NCBI RefSeq assembly: GCF_019968605.1
Contig: NZ_CP082966.1
Coordinates: 1,289,001 to 1,353,000 of the forward strand
Direction: 5' to 3'
DNA: 64,000 nucleotides
Origin: Polaribacter litorisediminis
GTDB taxonomy: Bacteria; Bacteroidota; Bacteroidia; Flavobacteriales; Flavobacteriaceae
The notes below the pieces were generated by a model. It ran no database searches. It was not told where the DNA came from and saw nothing but the letters and a program-made list of their open reading frames with translations. The translations under genes and the position numbers were made by a program. This document shows positions 56,701 to 64,000 of the stretch, in pieces; position 1 is the stretch's first letter, and every line of letters begins with the position of its first letter.

Positions 56701-58730
56701 TTGAAATCACCAATAAATTATCGGAACTTTTTAAAGATTATATGGCTATTGATTATAGCAATTTTAAAATTAGTGAATTTTTTAACTATTTAAATCCGAC
56801 GACAGAGATTGCAAAAGGAACTTTAAATGGAAATTTTTTGATAGCGCAGCCCTTTGAAGATGCGGAAAGCATTGCAAATTTATCGGTAAGCACCTTAGAA
56901 ATATTAAAAACTGATTTTGGTACCTTAAAAGTGGATGCAAGATATTTAGGAAATAATAACTATAATTTCGGAGCAAAAGTAAGTGGCGGTTATCTTAATT
57001 TGAATGTACAAGGCGATTATTATAGAACGGGTGATGACACTAATTTAGATGTAAATTTAATAATTAATGAGTTTAAAATAAAAGCTTTAAATGCACTTTC
57101 TTTAGGCGAAATTAATGAGGGCAATGGAAGTTTATCTGGAGATTTTAAAGTGTCTGGAACTACTTCTGATCCTCAATATAGCGGAAAATTACAATTTAAA
57201 AATGCAGCCTTTAAAATTAAAAAATTAAACTCAAAATTTTCGCTCCCAAATGAAACCTTACAGATTGATAATAGCCTGCTTTCAATGTCTGAATTTACCA
57301 TTTTAGATGCCAAAAAGAATTCTTTAATATTTTCGGGAACAATGGTAACAAAGAATTTTTTTAATCCTACATTTAATTTAAACATTAAGGCTAAAAACTT
57401 TAACGTTTTAAATGCTACTAAAAAAGAGAATGAATCTTTATTTGGAAACTTAGCTTTTAATGCAGATGCAAAATTAACAGGGAGTTTACGAATTCCGAAA
57501 TTGAATGCACAACTTGCGGTAAGCCCAGAGACCAACCTAACCTATGTTTTGCCAACAGCCTATGCAAAAATGGAAGAGAGAGCAGGGGTAGTTGTATTTG
57601 TAAATAGAGAAAACCCTGATGCCATTTTAACACAAACAGAAAAACAAACTGCCATAATTACTGGTTTTGATATCTATGCGAATCTAAAAATCGATAAACA
57701 AGCAGTTGTAAATATTATTCTCGATAAAGAAACAGGAGATCACTTTAAAGTATCTGGTGATGGCGATTTCGTAGTTGCAATGAAACCCAACGGAAGTATT
57801 TCTTTAACAGGAGTTTACGAGGTTTTTGAAGGGCATTACGAATTGAATTTATATAATTTGGTCAATAGAAAATTTTACTTGGCTCCAGGAAGTCGAGTTT
57901 CTTGGTCGGGTGATCCATTGGATGCAAAACTAAATGTAAGCGCTTTTTACAAGTTACAAACATCTGCACTGCCGTTAATGGCTTCTCAAATTTCTGGAGA
58001 AGATGCTGCTATCAGAAATAAATACAAACAAAAATTACCATTTAATGTCTATTTAAATATTAATGGCGAACTATTAAAACCTAAAATATCTTTTAATTTA
58101 GATATGCCAGAAGAAAATCAAGGTGCTATTGGAGGGCAAGTTTATGGTCGTGTGCAACAAGTAAATCTGCAAGAAGATGAATTAAATCGTCAAGTTTTTT
58201 CATTACTAGTTTTAAATCGATTTTATCCAGATGCAGGCAGCGATGGTAGTTATGGCGGTTTTGCAACGATTGCAAGAGATAATTTAAACGATGCAGTTTC
58301 AGAGCAATTAAATGCTTTTTCCGATAAAATTCTTGGAGGTTCTGGGTTAGAATTAGATTTTGGTTTGCAAAGTTTTACAGATTATCAGGGTGATGCACCA
58401 ACAGATAGAACACAATTGGATATTGCGGCACAGAAAAAATTATTTAACGAAAGATTAATTGTAAGAGTAGGGAGTGAAGTAGATCTTCAAGGAAGTAGTG
58501 CAAATAGAGAAAAGACTCCTTTAATAGGAAATGTTAGTTTAGAGTATAAAATTACAGAAGATGGAACGTATAGAATTCGAGGTTTTAGAAAAAGCGAGTT
58601 CGAAAATGTAATTGATGGGCAAACCATAGTCAGTGGAATTGCTTTAATTTTTACAAGAGAATTTAATGAATATTACCAACTTTGGGATGCTATTTTTCGT
58701 GCAAAAAAAAATGTAAAGAGCAAGAAATAA
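53748..58730 (+). CDS. tamB: TamB-like translocation/assembly module protein (TamL-linked)
   Basis: About 1660 residues. A basic start (KKQHKQKFRLFRRTLR) and one helix at ~25-45 anchor it in the inner membrane. AsmA/TamB-type beta repeats follow, with a C-terminal DUF490/TamB domain at ~1200-1560 (GSISLTGVYEVFEGHYELNL, and LAPGSRVSWSGDPLDAKLNV). It is separated by about 70 bases from tamL on the same strand, so it should be its partner. It is a paralogue of the product at 30126-34553. Confidence 0.92.
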   Translation: MTAKKQHKQKFRLFRRTLRVLLGFAVGLFFLVLFIRSPWGQNIIIHKAVSYISNKTETKVTLHKMYITFDGALQIDDLFLEDKNKDTLLYSKSLEANIPLWSMIKGDAIGVTNLKWKGLRANIIRKDSISGYNFQFLIDAFASAKKAENVQDTLAKSKNILIGTINLNDLHVVFNDAVSGIYSSYKIGNFNAKMKTVNLEEMIFSADAIALSNSKINFIQNPIELITKTSKGISAILSANSITLKNVNAYYESPQKKIIVEAKIKDFYTEIPEFNLADQFFRFNDVRLKNSDISLKIAAKTNLTNQKTLHPKNTSEIIWPAMRLEVNTIDLENNTVRYAVENAKTHRDKINFNAIALKNLNFKATNLYLKDKKAGVQIKEFNFLEKSGFQLNRFAINAAISDKAIQLSEINIKLNKSMLTGSTKLSYTSLYQLITSPENTNVQLKISSFQVGLQEFFKFQPNLKENEYIRKLSKKLLTGTLDIQGSLAKMNISKTNINWGKSTKISVSGTVKNATNSDLWSLDIPKFKAVTKRLDLLQIVDENKLNIELPEEIIVAGNIKSNLNSWVVDLQANTSQGEARINGNFINKELISYDFIANFNKYNLGKLLKDTRFGALSAALKFKGSGIISNQLNVALDLNISKFQLNNYQLKGLAFHGDIKNGKGEITSTYKDENLNVKLNSFLELDSIAPKATINLELIGADLAGLGVINRPIKTGMNLMADFKGNSEKFSIETYIKDGVFVYDNRTYLLGSVFGKAYVDKDTTAVTIKNKLIDLELESNTDPATFSKVIKRHISSYFYKNIQVLDTILNPVILKLKAKVSQTPLLKDVFFINIKNLDTVNIAVNFNEKQQRLKANIAAPYINYSNNKLDSLSFSMFTDRDNFNFNLGFKSIKAGPFDIPKTSITGRQNNNELSLNFLGLYNDEKLLNVQTKITGSKDRLVFTVNPDSLLLNRNLWKIPENNEVILADKKLQFRNFKVTKENQSIEITNKLSELFKDYMAIDYSNFKISEFFNYLNPTTEIAKGTLNGNFLIAQPFEDAESIANLSVSTLEILKTDFGTLKVDARYLGNNNYNFGAKVSGGYLNLNVQGDYYRTGDDTNLDVNLIINEFKIKALNALSLGEINEGNGSLSGDFKVSGTTSDPQYSGKLQFKNAAFKIKKLNSKFSLPNETLQIDNSLLSMSEFTILDAKKNSLIFSGTMVTKNFFNPTFNLNIKAKNFNVLNATKKENESLFGNLAFNADAKLTGSLRIPKLNAQLAVSPETNLTYVLPTAYAKMEERAGVVVFVNRENPDAILTQTEKQTAIITGFDIYANLKIDKQAVVNIILDKETGDHFKVSGDGDFVVAMKPNGSISLTGVYEVFEGHYELNLYNLVNRKFYLAPGSRVSWSGDPLDAKLNVSAFYKLQTSALPLMASQISGEDAAIRNKYKQKLPFNVYLNINGELLKPKISFNLDMPEENQGAIGGQVYGRVQQVNLQEDELNRQVFSLLVLNRFYPDAGSDGSYGGFATIARDNLNDAVSEQLNAFSDKILGGSGLELDFGLQSFTDYQGDAPTDRTQLDIAAQKKLFNERLIVRVGSEVDLQGSSANREKTPLIGNVSLEYKITEDGTYRIRGFRKSEFENVIDGQTIVSGIALIFTREFNEYYQLWDAIFRAKKNVKSKK

Positions 58731-58798
58731 AATTACCAAAAACAAGCGATAAAAAATTTATAAAAAAGGAAAACCATAAAAAAGGAAAACAATAAAAT

Positions 58799-61090
58799 TT
58801 GAAAGCAATATTTAAACATAGCGGTATATTAATGCTATTGATCCTTTTTTTGGGTTCTTGTAGTATACAAAAGTTTATTCCAGAAAATGAGCGTTTGTAT
58901 ACAGGGGCAAATTTAAAAATAGAAGCAGACTCAACTGTGCAAAATTTAAGTAATTTAAGAGAAGATTTAAAAACACTGATAACCCCTAAACCAAATTCAA
59001 AGTTTTTAGGCATGTATATAGGGCTTTTTTATTATTATAAAAATCAAAAAGAAAAGACAAATTTCATCAACAGGTGGTTGTTTAAAAAATTAGGTCAAAA
59101 GCCTGTATATCAATCTGATGTAGATGAGTTGGAAGTAAAGAAAATTTTAAGAAATCGATTAGAAAATCATGGGTTTTTCTATAGTTCTATAAGTTCTAAT
59201 TTTATAGAAAAAAAGAAGAAAGCTTCTATAATGTATCGCATAAAAGTTCCTGCTCCTTATAAAATGGCTACCTATAAAATAGATAGTATGATGATGCCAA
59301 TTTATAATGAAATTAAAAAGTTAAAAGCAACTTCTCCTTTTAAAAAAGACATGCGTTTCGATTTAAATAGTCTAAAATTTGAACGTCAAAGATTAAATTC
59401 AGAATTAAAAGAAAAAGGATACTATAATTTCAATGATGATTTTTTAATTTTTGAAGCCGATACAAATCAATATAAGAATAAAAAATTTGATTTATTTCTT
59501 AGTTTAAAGGCCAATGTTCCTAGAAAATCGACCATTCCTTATAAAGTGCAACGCATTAATGTATATCCAAATTACAGTTTAAACGATTCCGTTGCAATAC
59601 TTGAAACTCGTTTTAAAAATAAAAGTTATTATCAAGATGCAATCAAATTTAAACCAACATATTTAGACGAATTTATAACCCTAAAAGAAGGTGATTTTTA
59701 TAGTCCGATGGCATCAAAAACAACTTCTAGGAGACTCTCTACAATTGGGACTTATAAATATGTAAACATTCAATATAAAGAATTAGATACAATTATTAAA
59801 GATAGTGCAGGTAGCTTAGAAGCTAATATTTTCTTATCACCTTTAACAAAAAGAGCGGTTCGGGTTGCATTACAAGCGGTTACAAAATCTAATAATTTTG
59901 CAGGACCAGAATTAGAAATAACGACTAGTAACAGAAATTTATTTAAAGGAGGAGAAACATTAAATATTAGTGCTAATATTGGCTACGAAACCCAACTTAC
60001 AAGCGGAGATAATACGGGTTTAAGTAGTTTAGGACTGGGATTAAAAGGTTCGTTAATTTTTCCAAGAGTTATCACACCATTTTCTATCAAGGAAGATTTT
60101 TTTGAATATTCTATTCCGAAAACCAAAATGAGTTTAGGTCTTACGTATTTAAACAGAAGTCAATTATACACGCTGTTATCAGGTAGTGCTAATTTTGGAT
60201 ATCTTTGGAATGCAAATAAATATATCACGTATGAATTCAATCCAATTACGATAAATTATGTCCGTTTATCAAATTCAACGCCAGAGTTTGAAGAAATATT
60301 AAGCAATAACTCTTTTTTACAACGTAGTTTTAATCAACAATTTATAAGCGGATTAACGTTTTCTTTTACGTATAATGAAATGTTGGATATTACAAAACCG
60401 CATCAATTTTATCTACAATCTACCATAGATATTGCAGGGAATTCTATAAGTTTATTTGATAAAGAAAAAAAGTTAGGAGAACCAAAGCAATTTTTAGGTT
60501 TAGAATATGCACAATATGCAAAAGTAGATATTGATGCCAGATACCACTTCAATTTCGGGAAAACTAATGCACAAACTATTGCTGCAAGAATCTTTGCTGG
60601 TTATGGTTTAGCGTATGGAAATTCTGATGTAGTTCCGTTTGCAAAACAATATTTTTCAGGAGGACCCTATAGTGTAAGGGCCTTTAATATTAGGTCTTTG
60701 GGCCCCGGGACGTATAGTGAAGATACTACGAATGTGCAACCTATAGGTTCTTTTTTTGATAAAACAGGCAATGTTCGTTTAGAGGCAAATATTGAATATC
60801 GTTTTCCTATTTATTCTTTCTTTAAAGGCGCCATTTTTGTAGATGCTGGAAATGTATGGAACACCGTTGCCAACCCTATTTTTGAAGGTAAAGATACATT
60901 TTCATCTAATTTCATCAACGAATTAGGAATTGGAGCCGGAATAGGATTAAGAATTGAGGTGCAAGGTTTTGTACTCCGTTTTGATTTAGCAGCGCCTTTT
61001 CACAATCCTGCTTTCATAGAACAAGGAACAAATTGGAATTTTAGAATTGACGAACCTGTCTTTAATTTTGCCATAGGATATTCTTTTTAA
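58799..61090 (+). CDS. tamL: TamL, lipidated BamA/TamA-family outer-membrane protein
   Basis: Protein of 763 residues. The signal ends with lipobox LFLGSC, so unlike proteobacterial TamA it is a lipoprotein. POTRA-like domains lie between ~25 and 350 (YKVQRINVYPNYSLND and later FYSPMASKTTSRRLSTIG). The C-terminal 400 residues form a BamA-type barrel, with the strand motif near QYFSGGPYSVRAFNIRSLG (VRGF-like) and an end in FAIGYSF. The start is TTG at 58799; the first ATG is inside the signal. It follows tamB and is convergent with the fnr-like gene. Confidence 0.93.
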   Translation: MKAIFKHSGILMLLILFLGSCSIQKFIPENERLYTGANLKIEADSTVQNLSNLREDLKTLITPKPNSKFLGMYIGLFYYYKNQKEKTNFINRWLFKKLGQKPVYQSDVDELEVKKILRNRLENHGFFYSSISSNFIEKKKKASIMYRIKVPAPYKMATYKIDSMMMPIYNEIKKLKATSPFKKDMRFDLNSLKFERQRLNSELKEKGYYNFNDDFLIFEADTNQYKNKKFDLFLSLKANVPRKSTIPYKVQRINVYPNYSLNDSVAILETRFKNKSYYQDAIKFKPTYLDEFITLKEGDFYSPMASKTTSRRLSTIGTYKYVNIQYKELDTIIKDSAGSLEANIFLSPLTKRAVRVALQAVTKSNNFAGPELEITTSNRNLFKGGETLNISANIGYETQLTSGDNTGLSSLGLGLKGSLIFPRVITPFSIKEDFFEYSIPKTKMSLGLTYLNRSQLYTLLSGSANFGYLWNANKYITYEFNPITINYVRLSNSTPEFEEILSNNSFLQRSFNQQFISGLTFSFTYNEMLDITKPHQFYLQSTIDIAGNSISLFDKEKKLGEPKQFLGLEYAQYAKVDIDARYHFNFGKTNAQTIAARIFAGYGLAYGNSDVVPFAKQYFSGGPYSVRAFNIRSLGPGTYSEDTTNVQPIGSFFDKTGNVRLEANIEYRFPIYSFFKGAIFVDAGNVWNTVANPIFEGKDTFSSNFINELGIGAGIGLRIEVQGFVLRFDLAAPFHNPAFIEQGTNWNFRIDEPVFNFAIGYSF

Positions 61091-61097
61091 AGCGAAT

Positions 61098-61784
61098 TTA
61101 AAATCCTGATGCAATTTTTTCTAATGCTTTTTTATCAATAACAGCAATAGATTTTCCATCAATTTTTATGGTTTTTTTCTTTTTAAATTCAGAAAGTAAT
61201 CGAATTGCAGACTCTGTTGCAGCACCAATTATATCTGCAAAATCTTCACGAGACAACTGTATATCTATATACTCAGTGTCTTCTGAAAGAAAATTTGCAT
61301 CAAGATACAACAAAGTTTCAGCCAAACGCTGTTTTGTTGTTTTTTGAGCCATGTTTACCACTAAATTATCGGATTGTTTTAAGTTATCTGCCATTGATTT
61401 TAAGATACTCATCGAAAACTTTGGATTTTGTTCAAGATCTCCTAAAATTTCTTCTTTGGGTATAAAGCAAACTTCCATATCATTTAGGGCGATTGCTTTT
61501 AGGTTAGAAGGCTCATCCGAAATTAAATTCCGTTCGCCTAACATATTTCCTTTATGGATTAAATCAATAATTTGATTTCGACCGTTTTCACTCATTTTAG
61601 AAACTTTACAAACTCCTTTTTTAATACAATAAATCCCATTTATATGGTCGCCTTCGTTAAATAAAGCTTCTCCTTTTTTAACTATTTTAACGGTTTTACA
61701 AGAAGATATTCTTACTAATTCTTCCCTAGAAAGTTCGTTTAAAGAATTAAATTTACGCATCATGCATTGTTCACATTTGCTCAT
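61098..61784 (-). CDS. Crp/Fnr-family transcription regulator
   Basis: A 228-residue regulator. The N-terminus has cysteines in SKCEQCMMRKF (C4, C7), like FNR-type proteins that bind an Fe-S cluster, but a third conserved cysteine near residue 29 is present in RISSCKT. The cNMP-binding fold covers ~15-135 (EALFNEGDHINGIYCIKKG, MLGERNLI). The HTH_CRP domain is at 150-225 (QLSREDFADIIGAATESAIR). Together with the divergent copper ATPase gene it is the usual flavobacterial layout for the cytochrome cbb3 region. A minus-strand TATATTTG box at 61811-61818 is its likely promoter. Confidence 0.92.
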   Translation of the reverse strand: MSKCEQCMMRKFNSLNELSREELVRISSCKTVKIVKKGEALFNEGDHINGIYCIKKGVCKVSKMSENGRNQIIDLIHKGNMLGERNLISDEPSNLKAIALNDMEVCFIPKEEILGDLEQNPKFSMSILKSMADNLKQSDNLVVNMAQKTTKQRLAETLLYLDANFLSEDTEYIDIQLSREDFADIIGAATESAIRLLSEFKKKKTIKIDGKSIAVIDKKALEKIASGF

Positions 61785-61827
61785 AGTACAATTTTTTGGT
61801 GATGTGAAAACAAATATATAGAAAAGC

Positions 61828-61839
61828 TGACAAATATCA
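61828..61839. promoter_or_regulatory. Candidate Fnr/Crp operator
   Basis: TGACAAATATCA fits the core TGA-N6-TCA of Crp/Fnr sites. Its centre is about 42 bases before the expected start of the ATPase transcript (box CAAATTTG at 61863-61870), a class II distance. It also stands upstream of the regulator's own -7 box at 61811-61818. Confidence 0.45.
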
Positions 61840-61890
61840 TATTTTAAATTTACTTCTTATCGCAAATTTGCAAAAGGCAAAAGAGTAAAT

Positions 61891-64000
61891 ATGAATACCA
61901 CAAATTGTTATCATTGTGGAGATTCTTGTAGCAATGATAGTATAAAGATTGAAGAGAAAATTTTCTGTTGTAATGGTTGTAAAACTGTTTATGAAATTTT
62001 TTCTGAGAATGATTTGGCATGCTATTACGATTTTCAGGAAAATCCAGGTGCAATTCCCGAAGAAATTAAAGGAAAATATGATTTTCTTGAAAATGAAAGT
62101 ATTTTAGAGAAATTACTAGATTTTAATGACGAAAATACACAAATTGCAACCTTGTATATTCCGCATATACATTGTAGTTCATGCATTTGGGTGTTAGAAA
62201 ATTTACATAAATTAAATCAAAACGTTTCTGTATCGCAAGTAGATTTTCCCAAGAAGACCGTAAGAATAACCTACAATTCAAAAACAACGTCATTAAAAGA
62301 AATTGTATTGTTATTAAGTGCCATTGGTTATGAACCTTATATTAGTTTAGAAGATTACGAAACAGGAAAAAAAGGAGTAGACAGAAGCTTAATATACAAA
62401 TTAGGAATCGCAGGTTTTGCTTTTGGGAATGTAATGTTTCTTTCTTTTCCAGAATATTTTCAAGTAGATGGTTTTTGGATAGAAAAATATAAAAATGTAT
62501 TTCGATGGTTGATGTTTTTCTTCTCGTTACCGGTTGTTTTTTATGCCGCTAATGATTATTTTATTGCCGCTTACAAAGGCTTGCGATCTAAGATTTTAAA
62601 TATTGATGTACCCATTGCACTTGGAGTTTCTGTGCTGTTTATTAGAAGTACCATTGAAATTATTTTTGATTTGGGTACTGGCTTTTTTGATAGTTTAACG
62701 GGGTTGGTTTTCTTTTTATTATTAGGAAAGTTTTTTCAACAGAAAACTTATAATTTTTTGTCTTTTGAACGAGATTATAAATCGTATTTCCCGATTGCAG
62801 TTACAAGGATTACTGCACAGAAAGAAGAAAATGTACAAATTTATGAGGTCGTAAAAGGTGATCGATTATTAATTAGAAATCAAGAATTAATTCCTGTTGA
62901 CGGAATTTTAATCAATGGAAATGCTCAATTAGATTATAGTTTTGTTACTGGAGAGGCAGAACCTGTTTCTAAAAAATCTGGCGATAAATTGTTTGCTGGT
63001 GGTAAACAATTATCGGGTGTTATAGAAATGGAAGTTTTAACCTCTGTTTCACAAAGTTATTTAACGCAACTATGGAGTAACGATGTTTTTCAAAAAGATC
63101 ATAAATCGAACTTTAAAACCATTACAGATAAAATCAGTAAAAACTTTACGATTGCCGTTTTATTGATTGCTTTTTTTGCGACCACATATTGGTTGTATTT
63201 TGATGCTAGCAAGGCATTAAATGTATTTACAGCAGTCTTAATAATTGCCTGTCCTTGTGCAATTGCTTTGGCAGCTCCGTTTACTTTAGGCAATATGTTG
63301 CGCATTTTTGGCAAACAAAAATTTTATTTAAAAAACACTACAGTTATAGAACAACTAGCAAAAATTGATACACTTATTTTTGATAAAACTGGCACGCTAA
63401 CAACCCACAAAGAGAATACAATTATCTATAACGGACTTGCATTAAGTGATAAAGAAAAAAGTATTTTAAAAAGTTCATTAAGAGCCTCAAACCATCCGTT
63501 AAGCAGAACATTATACGATACTTTTAAAGAGGTAAAAACATTCGAAATTAAAGATTTCAAAGAAACTGTAGGAAAAGGAATTGAAGTAAATTATAACACT
63601 ACAAATTTAAAATTGGGTTCTTCATCATACGTAAAAAAGAGTATGGAAAAAACAGCGCTAGATACCGCTGTTTATATTAGTTTTAATGAAGTTTATAAAG
63701 GAAAATTTACTTTTAAAAATGCTTATAGAGACGGGGTAAAATCATTATTTAATTCTTTAAAAGATGACTTTAATTTGGCTGTGGTTTCAGGCGATAATGA
63801 AGGAGAAAAAAGTTATTTACAAGAAAATTTACCGCCAGAAACTACGCTATTATTCAATCAAAAACCTGAAGATAAATTGAATGTTGTGGCAAAGCTTCAA
63901 CAAGAAAATAAACATGTTGCCATGATTGGTGATGGTTTAAATGATGCCGGAGCTTTAGCACAGAGTGATGTTGGGATTGCACTATCAGAAAACATAAATG
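61891..64000 (+). CDS. Copper-transporting P-type ATPase, CcoI/FixI type (partial, runs off window)
   Basis: The reading frame starts at ATG 61891 and stays open to the window end, so the C-terminus is missing. An N-terminal zinc-ribbon-like part (CYHCGDSCSND, CCNGCKTVYE, residues ~7-38) is followed by an HMA-type metal domain with HCSSC near residue 93. Membrane helices follow, with the CPC motif in IIACPCAIALAAP, the phosphorylation site DKTGTLTT and GDGLND near the visible end. It would export copper to the cbb3 oxidase. Divergent from the Crp/Fnr gene with a shared operator candidate. Confidence 0.95.
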   Translation, partial: MNTTNCYHCGDSCSNDSIKIEEKIFCCNGCKTVYEIFSENDLACYYDFQENPGAIPEEIKGKYDFLENESILEKLLDFNDENTQIATLYIPHIHCSSCIWVLENLHKLNQNVSVSQVDFPKKTVRITYNSKTTSLKEIVLLLSAIGYEPYISLEDYETGKKGVDRSLIYKLGIAGFAFGNVMFLSFPEYFQVDGFWIEKYKNVFRWLMFFFSLPVVFYAANDYFIAAYKGLRSKILNIDVPIALGVSVLFIRSTIEIIFDLGTGFFDSLTGLVFFLLLGKFFQQKTYNFLSFERDYKSYFPIAVTRITAQKEENVQIYEVVKGDRLLIRNQELIPVDGILINGNAQLDYSFVTGEAEPVSKKSGDKLFAGGKQLSGVIEMEVLTSVSQSYLTQLWSNDVFQKDHKSNFKTITDKISKNFTIAVLLIAFFATTYWLYFDASKALNVFTAVLIIACPCAIALAAPFTLGNMLRIFGKQKFYLKNTTVIEQLAKIDTLIFDKTGTLTTHKENTIIYNGLALSDKEKSILKSSLRASNHPLSRTLYDTFKEVKTFEIKDFKETVGKGIEVNYNTTNLKLGSSSYVKKSMEKTALDTAVYISFNEVYKGKFTFKNAYRDGVKSLFNSLKDDFNLAVVSGDNEGEKSYLQENLPPETTLLFNQKPEDKLNVVAKLQQENKHVAMIGDGLNDAGALAQSDVGIALSENIN

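Overview
The window is a typical AT-rich chromosomal segment of a marine-type Flavobacteriaceae bacterium (Bacteroidota), most like Polaribacter or a close relative. The evidence is the gene content (bacillithiol BshB1, DUF6048/DUF6452, CCC-motif membrane protein, Bacteroidota LptD, lipidated TamA-like TamL with TamB, sulfonolipid-type enzymes, classical menaquinone genes) and the flavobacterial promoter form TTG-N17-23-TAnnTTTG found before several genes. The genus is an inference; no rRNA is present.

Layout. 1-0.9 kb: bshB1, a tRNA-His with its own promoter and a terminator. 0.9-6.1 kb (minus): a LytS/LytT-type two-component system with a metallophosphoesterase gene between kinase and regulator, an unrecognised lipoprotein, and a 40-residue lipoprotein. 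6.1-9.2 kb (minus): SUI1-like factor, DUF1835 protein, nucleoside phosphorylase and a substrate-binding protein without signal peptide, the last three joined by exact TAAATG junctions. 9.3-14.3 kb (minus): a 2-oxoglutarate-type dioxygenase, DUF6048, DUF6452, phhB, then a ParDE toxin-antitoxin pair lying between intact rlmD and a duplicated, decayed copy of the rlmD 3' end. 14.4-21.9 kb: OmpA-like and lipocalin-like lipoproteins, rocD with a structured leader, a small membrane protein, a large AsmA-like protein, and a ybaB-DUF2752-CCC operon. 22-26.7 kb (plus): an S9 peptidase whose lipoprotein signal is out of frame with its start, then a cysteine-synthase-like enzyme and an alpha-oxoamine synthase that together look like the capnine (sulfonolipid) head-group genes. 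27-37 kb: LTA-synthase-like sulfatase, tsaD, a first tamB, pfkA-gap, ridA. 37.4-49.1 kb: lptD divergent from an operon of amidase, MCE/MlaD protein, two-part iron-sulfur oxidoreductase (interrupted by a decayed gene), SPOR lipoprotein, two bacterial-PH proteins, menA and an SRPBCC protein. 49.3-52.4 kb: menC, CPBP protease, menE. 52.7-61.1 kb: peptidoglycan-binding-domain protein, second tamB and tamL. 61.1-64 kb: Crp/Fnr regulator divergent from a CcoI-type copper ATPase that runs off the window.

Themes: envelope biogenesis (LptD, two TamB, TamL, MCE, AsmA, amidase), central carbon metabolism (pfkA-gap), menaquinone synthesis (menA, menC, menE) and microaerobic respiration (Fnr plus CcoI). 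The points most worth a second look are the four-gene SUI1/DUF1835/phosphorylase/binding-protein cluster, the ParDE insertion with the rlmD 3' duplication, the sulfonolipid pair, two apparent homopolymer frameshifts at gene starts, the decayed gene inside the Fe-S operon, and a four-cysteine insertion in ornithine aminotransferase. I found no CRISPR array, transposase, integrase or prophage genes.
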